Made by a program: the position numbers and the translations under genes. Below the pieces are notes generated by a model. The model did not search any database, was not told where the DNA came from, and was given only the letters and a program-made list of their open reading frames with translations. A DNA stretch of 64,000 bases from positions 1,116,001-1,180,000 of the forward strand of contig JAGPXD010000003.1 of assembly GCA_020746995.1 (NCBI GenBank). Reading direction: 5' to 3'. Below are positions 56,160 to 64,000 of the stretch, piece after piece (position 1 is the stretch's first letter; each line of letters starts with the position of its first letter). Source of the DNA: Plectosphaerella cucumerina (lineage: Eukaryota > Ascomycota > Sordariomycetes > Glomerellales > Plectosphaerellaceae).

Positions 56160-57542
56160 ATGCGAATGGCAGCCATGGAGACATACCACGGCTACGTAAG
56201 GACACCGGCCGACGCCATCAAGCTCTTTGAGGCCTGCCGCCTCGGCCTCCTCCCCCGTGTTCAGCGACGACTTTCGGAGAAGGAGAGGCAGTCTATCCGG
56301 TCTGGCTCTGTCTTTGTCTGGGATGAGAGGGAAGCCGGCATGCGGAGATGGACGGACGGAAAGTCTTGGAGCGCCAGCCGCGTGTCAGGGAGCTTCCTCA
56401 CATACAGGGAGATGGAGGGCAAGAGGGGCAGTGGCTTCGGCGGCAACCGTCGGGGCGCCACCAAGACGCCAGACTCTGGCCGCGGTAGCGACGAGGACCA
56501 GGACAACGGCGAACCCGAGGGATACCGGTACAAGGCCGACGGTCTCATGAAGCAGTCGTTCAGCATCACCACATCTGCCGGTCAACACCTGCACCTCATC
56601 TCGTACTACTCGAGGCCGCATCCCGGCGCCCCGGACCCTCAGCAGCCGAGCACCGACCCGTCCCTCCGACACATCACGCCTGTCAAGGGCATGTACCCCG
56701 AGTCGAGCCTGCACGACAGCAACCCGACGCCCGCGCTCACCCGCGCCCCCATGGTCCAGCACTCACCGTACATGGTCCAGCAGCACGCTCCTGCCAGCGC
56801 CCCTCCGCCATCATACCCGCCCCAGTACGCCCAGCACCCGCAAAGCTTCCAGCAGTGGCCGCCATCGCCGGTCGCGACACCCCCTTACAACCACCACTAC
56901 ACCGCCGCGCCCTACGCCAGCCACGCACAACAGTCTCTGCCCCCCCTTCAGGCGCATAACCAGGCACATCACGGTCTGCCCATGCCCCCCGCGGCGCCGC
57001 AGCACCACTACGCCCAGCACCCGCCTGCAACCTACGAGCGGGCTGCTCTTCCCCCCATGACGGCGCATCAGAAGCCGTCGCCGGTGCAGTCGCCCTACCA
57101 GGCGCAGCAGCACTCGCCACGCCAGACTCCCGTTAAGCACGAGGGCTCACCCCGCATCGTGCACCTGCAGGCGCAGGCGGCACAGGCGGTGCTCATGGAT
57201 TCGGCCGGACGCAGCGCCCAGGGCCCTCTTCCTCCCATCTCTCGGGATCATCCGGCCCACTCGGCCATGTACACTCCCCCAAACAGGACATCGTCCCTGT
57301 CTCCGCCGCGCAGCGCCCACGCTGAGCCCGCGTCGTCGTCGTCTGGAAATAAGACGAGCATCTCGTCGCTGCTGCAGTCGGCCCCGTCGGAGCCCAACCA
57401 CCTCAGCGGCTCTCCCAGGGGCGGCTCTCCGCGCACCTCGAGCGCCATGGCCACGGGACTCCCTCCCTTGGGCGACCGGCCCGGCGGCTCCAGCCACGAC
57501 GTCAGGGCCATCCAGATGCTCGATCGCAAGTTCTGCATCTAG
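56160..57542 (+). CDS. Gti1/Pac2 family WOPR transcription factor, Pac2-type
   Basis: Single-exon coding frame of 460 aa; in-frame starts also lie at 56166 and 56175, the last in the best context (GCCATGGAG) and giving METYHGYVRTPADAI. WOPR proteins bind DNA and control morphology, mating or pathogenicity switches (Wor1, Ryp1, Sge1, Pac2). The first WOPR part (residues 7-90) contains KLFEACRLGLLPRVQRRLSE, IRSGSVFVWDEREAGMRRW, TDGKSWSASRVSGSFLTYRE. The second part (about 122-152) is YRYKADGLMKQSFSITTSAG, then QHLHLISYYS. A short acidic linker (DEDQDNGEPEG) separates them. The remaining 300 residues are Pro/Gln/His/Ala-rich, typical of an activation region. The RRLSEKERQSIRSGSVFVWDE pattern, as I remember the families, fits Pac2 better than Sge1/Wor1. 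It is preceded by a 9.2-kb gene-free region with leader-intron signals. Confidence 0.92.
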   Translation: MRMAAMETYHGYVRTPADAIKLFEACRLGLLPRVQRRLSEKERQSIRSGSVFVWDEREAGMRRWTDGKSWSASRVSGSFLTYREMEGKRGSGFGGNRRGATKTPDSGRGSDEDQDNGEPEGYRYKADGLMKQSFSITTSAGQHLHLISYYSRPHPGAPDPQQPSTDPSLRHITPVKGMYPESSLHDSNPTPALTRAPMVQHSPYMVQQHAPASAPPPSYPPQYAQHPQSFQQWPPSPVATPPYNHHYTAAPYASHAQQSLPPLQAHNQAHHGLPMPPAAPQHHYAQHPPATYERAALPPMTAHQKPSPVQSPYQAQQHSPRQTPVKHEGSPRIVHLQAQAAQAVLMDSAGRSAQGPLPPISRDHPAHSAMYTPPNRTSSLSPPRSAHAEPASSSSGNKTSISSLLQSAPSEPNHLSGSPRGGSPRTSSAMATGLPPLGDRPGGSSHDVRAIQMLDRKFCI

Positions 57543-60482
57543 AAGTTTGGAGACAAGAGCGACGGGAAACCTTGATCGGTTCTGCATTTACATCACCAGC
57601 ATTGCATCGGCGTTTGGGTTATTTGGTCGGGTTTTCAGCCCAGGCACACACGATTATGATTATGGGATTCCCCTGGCTAGGACAGCCGGGGCGGGAGGAG
57701 GATGATATCGGGGGTCTGGCGGGCGTACGCCATCAAGCAGCATTTGCCTGTTCTTCCTGTACATAGACAGTTTTTCCGCCACGCCACGGCGTCTCAAGAA
57801 TATGTCAACCCCCTGCATCGAAGCGAGTAGAGCCCGCCGTTGTGAGCCGATGATTTGCAGTGAACGTCCATCCGACACGGCGATCAAGATGCGTGTGCAT
57901 TGGCGTCTGGGGTAAGTAACGCCAGGCGGCGAAAGCGAGGTTGTGGTTAGCGGGAGATTAGAGGGAGCAAAACTGACATCGCCTAGACCTGCTGAGACGC
58001 GGGCCTGAGACGGCAGGGGGTGCCGGGGGCAGGGGCTGCGAAGGGCGTCAAACAGGCTAAAGTTGCCCCTGAGACGAGGAGGGCCCCGCGAGGCCGCCCG
58101 TTTTGGACCAAGTCTAGACGAGGGCAGAACGCTGGTGAGGGAAAGCGATGCCGCGCCCGTTGATGTCAGGGCGCGCGTGCGTGGCCCAGAAGAGAAGGGA
58201 GGAAGCTATTCTGGGAGAGGGCTCGGAGGCAGGATGCTAGGGGGCGCCCTAGGATTGCGTTCTAGGGAGACGGTGGTTCTAACTTTTGGGGGATGGGGAT
58301 GTGGCCTTTGTGACGCAGCGTACGATTTAACGTTGGCTGGCGTGGCAGGGGTCTCGCTGCTATTCCTGGCGGCGACGCCGCGTGGCTCGATTTACAGTTC
58401 AAGTTGGGGGAGATGGGGGACGTCAACGACTCGGGGAGATCTTGGGGGCTGAAGACGTGAGGCTCCGGGTGACAAAGGCTTGTCGGCTCAGCTATCAGCT
58501 ATCAAGTCCAGGCCAATTCCTTTACAGGCTATCGCTCTCGTGTTTCGGGGCCTCGTTGCCGCGGGGAGATGTCATACAAGAAAGAAACTCTTACGCGGCC
58601 GCATTCCAGCGAACCTCCTCCCCAGCTGAGGCGTCAGCCCGGGAAGTCGGCATAAGCATCCAAACAAGGCCCCGGCACTAGCGGCAAGCTCTCTCCTCCG
58701 CCGCGTCGTCGCCCACGGCTCGCCGGCAGGGCGGGCCCCACCATGGCCCTCAAGCTTAAAACTAGAGTGTGTGTGGCAAAGGCGAGCATGTATCCGCCGC
58801 GCCCCGGGGGCCCTTATCGCGCTGTGTCAGACGAGAGGGGAGAAGGCTCGTGGGACGAACAAGAGGAATCGGACGGAACGGGGGGGTGGACTGTTTCGGG
58901 GCTCCGTCCGGAGTTGATTTTGTGCGGTGGTTCCTCTTTTTCTTTCCTTTCTTTTCGGGGTTTTTGCGTTTCTGGCCCGGTGCGGGAGGGTAAAAAGCTT
59001 GTCGGTGATGGATCGCCGGGAGTTGGGAAGTCTAACACGAGTCGGGGGCGTGTGTGGAAGGGAAGGGGGTGTAGTCCTGCACGGCAAGGGCGTATTTTTC
59101 TGCCGTTGTTCTTCTTCTTCCTCGGCCGTCATCCGTCCGTGGATAAATCGGCGCGGGAGAACGCGTAACATCTCATTTTGCCTCGTGGGAATGTGAGATT
59201 TGGGTCCATCGGCCGAGCGGCACGGTTATCTGGCTTCTTCTTCAGGGGAGGGGGTGGCCTGGGTCGATGCATCGTCATGGCGGAGCGGCGCCGCTCCGGT
59301 GGGACGATTGATACGACAACCTTGTGTCGAATGTCCTGTCGTAGTCATCAGCGTTCTCTTCTTTTGTGTTTGCGTTACCCGCCCTGCTTCGGCGATATGC
59401 CTGCCCCTTCGGTGATGGGTCGGGGTCCCGCAGCGCGGCACTCGAAGGACGGCGGTGCCGTGCTTGCCGGGGCGGGCGGCGATCGGGTTTTGGATGAAAG
59501 GGGGGCGTTGGCTTAAACGGTGGATTTGTCCGAAGGGCTGTTCCCTGGTGAGGCTCGAGTGCGAGTCAGGGGAGGAGGGGACGGCCCTCCGCGGAATTAA
59601 GGTGTGAGGGAGGGCGGGCCCGGGCGTTGTGTCATGAGTCGGGTTTGGTCGATCGGTGACGGACGTCATGCGGTGTGGGGGGTGACCGAGGTTTGAGTCA
59701 GGTGACGGGGCTGGTGATGCTGCGGTGGTGGTGAAGGGTGATATCAGGTTGATGGATGTGTAGATCTTGAGGGGGCAGGGGGATATATCGCGGATGTACG
59801 AGGGCGGTGCAGATGGAGGATCTGCAAATAGGGTTGCATTCAAACAGAATATGCTTTCCGAATATAGAAGCAGACAAGCTTGTTTGTGTTCTTCATGTGG
59901 ACGATCGAAGAGGATTCAAGTCTGTCTGTTCTCGAAGCCTGGGAGACGTGGGTTTGGTTAAGAATTGAACCCCAGATGAGCATGATATGCCTACGTTTAG
60001 GCCGCTGCAGGTACCCGATGTGCTGTGAGTGTTGACAAAGGAGGTTTTTCTAGAATTCTTCATCACTTCAGGTTGTCTTTGCTTGGATTTGGTCACTTTT
60101 GGTTCCCTGAAGACTTGAAGTGACATGTCATCGACTGGCCCAAACCCATGCCTCTCGAAACAAAGAGCACATCTATTTGATCCTGCTTTGCTTTTTGTGA
60201 TTTCTTAATTCAACGACACGGGCAAATTGACTACACATGTCCCGGCGTCTGCACCATTGCCGCCTCCTCGACATCCACCCCGGTCAACACTGCCATTGCC
60301 AACACCATCAGTCTTCGCGAGGTTTGGAAGATACCCTTCGGTAGCATTGCCTCTCCTAGCAAAACGAGATGGCATTCTTTGCCTAAACCCCATTGTTGAC
60401 ATCACCCAGGCGTCGAACGAAGTCACGATCCCCTCGGCCCACTCACTATGGGTCTGCAAATTTCTTCAGTCCACCATCAATT
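57543..60482. other. Intergenic, no protein gene seen
   Basis: About 2.9 kb between the WOPR gene and a tRNA gene. The left part is GC-rich and the right part (from about 59820) clearly AT-richer. A 138-codon plus frame (60227-60643) overlaps the tRNA and looks spurious. A hairpin-like pair TCACTTCA (near 60064) / TGAAGTGA (near 60116) is visible. Confidence 0.5.
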
Positions 60483-60572
60483 GGTTTGATGGTGTAGTTG
60501 GTTATCACGTCAGTCTAACATGTCCACGGACGGTTCCACTGAAGGTCGGGAGATCGAGCCTCCCTCGAATCA
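60483..60572 (+). tRNA. tRNA-Val (anticodon AAC) with a 16-nt intron
   Basis: The cloverleaf folds fully. The acceptor stem GGTTTGA pairs with TCGAATC (two G-U pairs), discriminator A. The D arm GTGTAGTTGGTTATCAC is typical of tRNA-Val. The anticodon stem is TCAGT/ACTGA with loop CTAACA + C and anticodon AAC at 60517-60519. A 16-nt intron (60521-60536) sits one base 3' of the anticodon, the canonical place. The T stem is GGGAG/CTCCC. The A box (TGGTGTAGTTGG) matches consensus. The T loop reads ATCGAGC instead of TTCGAGC, so position 54 is A, and the B box is weak. It may be a functional variant or a decaying copy. Confidence 0.85.
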
Positions 60573-60591
60573 AGCATGTCGCGAGACTTCA

Positions 60592-60596
60592 TTTTT
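60592..60596 (+). terminator. Pol III terminator after tRNA-Val
   Basis: A run of five T lies 19 nt after the tRNA end, and a second T run follows at about 60612. T runs of this kind end RNA polymerase III transcription. Confidence 0.6.
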
Positions 60597-60919
60597 GCCG
60601 ATCCTCCCCTTTTTGCATCGCGACAACACGCAGGTCATTCTGAATGACGGGATGTTTGACATCTCGACGACTGGAAGAGCTGAGCGGCGGCCATTGGCTA
60701 CATCACGCCCTCACCTTCAGCCGCAGGAGATTAGATAGCCATCGGATACATCGATCAGGCTGTGTGTAACGTCAACTCGAAATAACAAAAATCATGACTA
60801 CCCCGCTTTCTGCCATCTTTCTCGTCCTGAGACCACCCCGAACGGTACACAACAAGGACGATCGAGTTTGTTTTGCTGTGGCTAGCTGCTGAATTTGTTT
60901 CCGTCATCAAGTCCACACG
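60597..60919. other. Intergenic: upstream region of the membrane-protein gene
   Basis: About 320 bp between the tRNA terminator and the next start codon; it probably holds the promoter of the membrane-protein gene. No gene is seen. Confidence 0.5.
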
Positions 60920-62295
60920 ATGAGCACGGCATCGGGCTCCAGCAGGAGTCAGGCAGGGTCCGAGGCTGGCGCATCCGTCAGCAGTGAAGTGGTCGAGATG
61001 CTTCGACTCCTCGATAGAATGGACGATCTAGTGATTGATGCGGGTCCAGACGCACGGAGACTTCCACTTGTCGGTCAACCAGACAGGCCCCCTCCAGCCA
61101 CAGACGGAAGTGACTTCGCCCTTCTGGCCGACGCCAAAAGGAAGTATCGAGACGCCAACTACAACATCGAGCAAGTCAGTATCTACCTCCTCCGACTGCC
61201 GGTCCTGGACCAGGCCTGGGAAAATATCTGCCGGCGCATCCAGCGCTATTTCTCGTACTCCCGAGACCAAGTAGGAGTATGGCGTCTGTGGCTGAGGCAG
61301 GTAGAACGGGCAGGGACCCTCGCGTGGCAGCAGGCCCTGAAAGCTACAGCTTCACTGATAATCACGTATCCAAGGGAGGTTCTGGCCATTATCAACGCCT
61401 TGATCAAGAAGTTTGCTGTTGTTGATGAGCTGATGGACGAAATCCATGGAGAACTCCACGGCAAAAAGAGAGATGTGCGGTTCTCAGCCGAGCTGGACGA
61501 TACATTGTAAGGCTGTCATTCGGTTTCACGGAAACTTGAGAGATACGGTGCTGATATCTGCCCAGCCAAGCAGCAATCACTGTTGTGCAGCAGGGAGGAG
61601 TGCTCACGCCGGAGACGATACGCAATTTCAAAGCCGCCATCCGTACGAAGAAAGCGGCCGCAGAGGCTCAGTGGACAGGCACCCACTACGAGCCTGACGC
61701 TGGGGATAACCAGCTTCGTCGCCGTATTACTGCTCTTGACCGCCAGCCTGTGGAGGAGAGCCAGGATGGGGTTGAAAGTCAAGCGGATTCATCCATGGGC
61801 AGTGAAGCCAGCACTTTCAGGCAGGTAAGCCATTCATGCCACAAGGCTTCACTGGACGAATCCCGCTCACGTTGGCATCGACAGTACAACCCCACGGTCC
61901 TGACATTTGTAATCTTGCTCAGCATTGCGTCCGGCTGCCTCACCGGATTCGCCTGGACGAAGGCAGATCACAGTGTCGGCTCCTACGACGACCCCGATTT
62001 TTGGCTGCTCCTCCAGTCAAGTATCTTGCAGCTGGCCGGGATGGCACCGGTGGTGCTCTCCCTGTGGCTCTCCAAAGGCGTCTCGCTACAGCCGCGGCTC
62101 TGGAGTTGGCTTTTAGTCGTCAGCGGGGCTCTCTGCTCTGGCCTTGCGCCTGTTCTGTATGTTGCCGTGCCCAAAGAGTTCAGCGGGCTGGTTGCGTACG
62201 TGGGTGGCGTGGCTCAGGCGTTCATCGTGCTCGAGGCGATGTTCTTGGCGGACCGAGCTGTAAAACAGAACGGGGCCAAGGAGAAAGCCGGCTAG
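60920..62295 (+). CDS. Unrecognised protein with four C-terminal membrane spans
   Basis: Three exons, 60920-61506, 61566-61824 and 61885-62295, give 418 aa. The first intron is needed to keep frame: donor GTAAGG, acceptor CCCAG at 61565, joining LDDTF to QAAITVVQQ. The second is 60 nt with good signals (GTAAGC, GACAG) but no stop, so retention would add 20 residues. The N-terminal 280 residues are soluble, mostly helical and charged (VVEMLRLLDRMDDLVIDAG, KRKYRDANYNIEQVSIYLL). The C-terminal part has four hydrophobic spans, at about 286-306, 320-343, 354-376 and 381-404. The tail is short and basic. I do not recognise a family. The architecture, with a cytosolic helical part before a four-span bundle, resembles fungal-specific proteins without known function. 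Confidence 0.75.
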
Positions 62296-62484
62296 ATTGT
62301 GTTTCTTATATAGTTAATTGCGCTGCTGGGTCGATTATGCGTCTCACGTGCATTCAACATGGAGGTGCTGACAGGGGATGTGGAAGGATCGACCCTAAGT
62401 TCCTTACCTCCCGCCAATGTGCATGATCAAACTCTACCTTGACATCCATGGATCCCCCACACTCACCTTCCTTCACACCACCCG

Positions 62485-64000
62485 ATGGACCAAGTCACGG
62501 CGAACGAGCTGATGGCGCGCGACGGAGTGCACCAAGCTGAACTCAGCTACACCTTTGCCAACAAGACCGACGAAGACAATGCGACTGCCGCGCCTGCTCC
62601 TCTGCACCTCCACCAAGCCATGGAGCCCCTCGCTGATCCCATGCAACTCCCTACCGAGTTGGTCGACAAGATCTTTGCTTTTCTCACCACCAAGGAACTC
62701 TCGTAGGACTTGTCGCCCCATCCACCCACAGCTTGATATTGAATTGAGAGCAGGCAATGCCGGCGTGTCAGCCAAACCTGGAGGACATTTCTCAAGCGAA
62801 GCAACAGCCACCTCTGGGACTACCTGGAATTCGACTCAGACCGCATGCCCACGATCGACTGGTTCAAGGAGCTCGGCAAAGCGACCAGGGGCAACGCCAA
62901 GAGTCTCACGATTCGTGAAAACAGCATCGAGTCCATGAACGCCGAGAGGTGGCACGCTCTCTACGTGGCAACGCCGCGTGTCAGTCACCTAGACTTGCGT
63001 CTTGCTGATTTCGGCGCTGTTCGGGGGCTGTTTGAACGGGGCGACGTATGGTCCTGCCTCAGGTCCCTCACTCTCCATCACACTGCCCAGGACGGGACGC
63101 ATACGCTTGGGACGATACACCCTCTTTTGAGGTGCAACAGAACGTCGCTGGAGGATGCTTCGTTCACACTCGCGTACGACTCTGATTTCGTCTATGAGGT
63201 TGAAGAAGCTGCCGAGCTTTGGGTTAACCTCACCCGGCTGCGATCACTCCGCGTGCACATGCGCATGGATGCGTATACTCTGATTTATCCGGACGTTTTG
63301 GAGATGGTGAGTACACCGTAATCTATTTAATCACCTGGGACAGAATACAGCACGGCTAACCCCGCTGCAGAGACGCTTTGCTCGGTGCACACCGTGTCTA
63401 CAACAATTGGACATCTGTGGCTTTGGCCCCAACGTCACAAGGGAAGGTTGGATCGATGATGCGACGCAGCACGCTGAAGCTCTCACCCTCTGGCCGCACC
63501 TCCAAGTCCTACGTACCCAAGACGTCACATCCTATTCCAGCACCCGGGCGTTCTTCGTGCCTCTTGCCCAGCTTCGTTCGTTCGAGTCTCAAGGCCGTGT
63601 GGCCACGGGGACGCCCTGGTCCATGCTGGCCGAGTACTGCTCCGTCGTCCAAGAAAACAACCGGCAAGTCGGGACCGACCGTCAACAGATGCAGTATCCG
63701 ACCCTCGAGCGCTACTGGGTCGACGACAAGCCTCTGGTCGACAGTCTGAAGCCGTGCTTGGCGCAGTCTTTCGCGAGTGGAACGCTCTCTGCCTTGGGCT
63801 TTCAGGTGGGAAGCGGAGATCTATACGAAGAGGGAGACACCCTGATCGACGATTTCCTGACCGAAATTACCTGGATGACTGGGGAGCCGGCCGTCAAGAC
63901 CCTGGGGCTCTTCGACCTGGACCTAACCTCCTTCCACGGCGACGATTGGGGACGTATACAGGCGCGCATCACGGCCGTCAAGGAGTTTGTCGATTCGTTC
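62485..64000 (+). CDS. F-box protein with leucine-rich-like C-terminus, cut by the window edge
   Basis: Exons 62485-62702, 62754-63306 and 63371-64000 (open at the edge) give 467 visible residues. The F-box is at about 55-95: LPTELVDKIFAFLTTKELS from exon 1 joins QCRRVSQTWRTFLKRS in exon 2, across a 51-nt intron with donor GTAGGA. F-box proteins link substrates to the SCF ubiquitin ligase through Skp1. After it come irregular leucine-rich segments (VSHLDLRLADFGAV, CLRSLTLHH, LTRLRSLRVHM, LQQLDICGFGPN, LWPHLQVLRTQDV), typical of fungal F-box proteins that lack a regular LRR. The second intron (63307-63370, donor GTGAGT) joins LEM to RRFARC. The third exon has no nearby ATG and is seen only through the splice join. 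The substrate is unknown. Confidence 0.85.

Noticed and set aside
60227..60643. A 138-codon plus-strand frame
   Set aside because: It runs straight through the tRNA-Val gene, which explains the 3' part; the 5' part has no recognisable domain.

Overview
The window is nuclear DNA of a filamentous ascomycete, most likely a Sordariomycete. The support is GC-rich DNA, genes cut by short introns (about 50-60 nt, GTRNGN donors, CTRAC branch points, YAG acceptors), and a gene set that includes an EF-hand-less NADPH oxidase of the NoxA type, a Pac2-type WOPR regulator and 2EXR-domain proteins. Nothing bacterial, plasmid or viral is seen. Exon joins given here were worked out by eye from splice signals and reading-frame continuity.

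Layout. 3.0-9.5 kb (- strand): an M20 carboxypeptidase-S-like peptidase, and upstream of it a full-size ABCG transporter of the non-PDR type. 11.2-13.6 kb (+): two tandem paralogous 2EXR proteins. 14.6-15.6 kb (+): a Rei1-like C2H2 zinc-finger protein, convergent with noxA (16.1-17.9 kb, -). 20.7-24.2 kb (-): ubiquitin-conjugating enzyme UBC4/5 (five exons) and mitochondrial glutaryl-CoA dehydrogenase. 25.1-26.8 kb: SYS1 (Golgi) and COA6 (cytochrome oxidase assembly) from a shared divergent promoter. 27.4-30.5 kb (-): PI4P 5-kinase MSS4. 32.6-39.5 kb: CFT2/CPSF100 (-) and SEC24 (+) from a shared divergent promoter. 42.6-47.0 kb: a divergent microbial-type PARG-like protein (-), a possible 79-aa protein (-) and mitochondrial asparaginyl-tRNA synthetase (+).

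47.0-56.2 kb is a 9.2-kb stretch with no protein gene that I can support. It holds a 253-bp MITE-like element with near-perfect 28-bp terminal inverted repeats and a 5-bp target duplication. Its right-hand part has strong intron signals that look like a long, spliced 5' leader of the Pac2-type WOPR transcription factor at 56.2-57.5 kb. After another gene-poor stretch come an intron-containing tRNA-Val(AAC), an unrecognised four-pass membrane protein, and an F-box protein that runs off the right edge.

Most genes are core housekeeping functions (secretion, mRNA 3' processing, ubiquitin transfer, lipid signalling, mitochondrial translation and respiration) and do not form a cluster or pathway. 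I found no biosynthetic cluster, CRISPR array or defence island. The more unusual material is in the non-coding and lineage-specific parts: the MITE, the WOPR upstream region, the tRNA variant, the 2EXR pair, the altered PARG signature, and two introns whose retention would keep the frame open.
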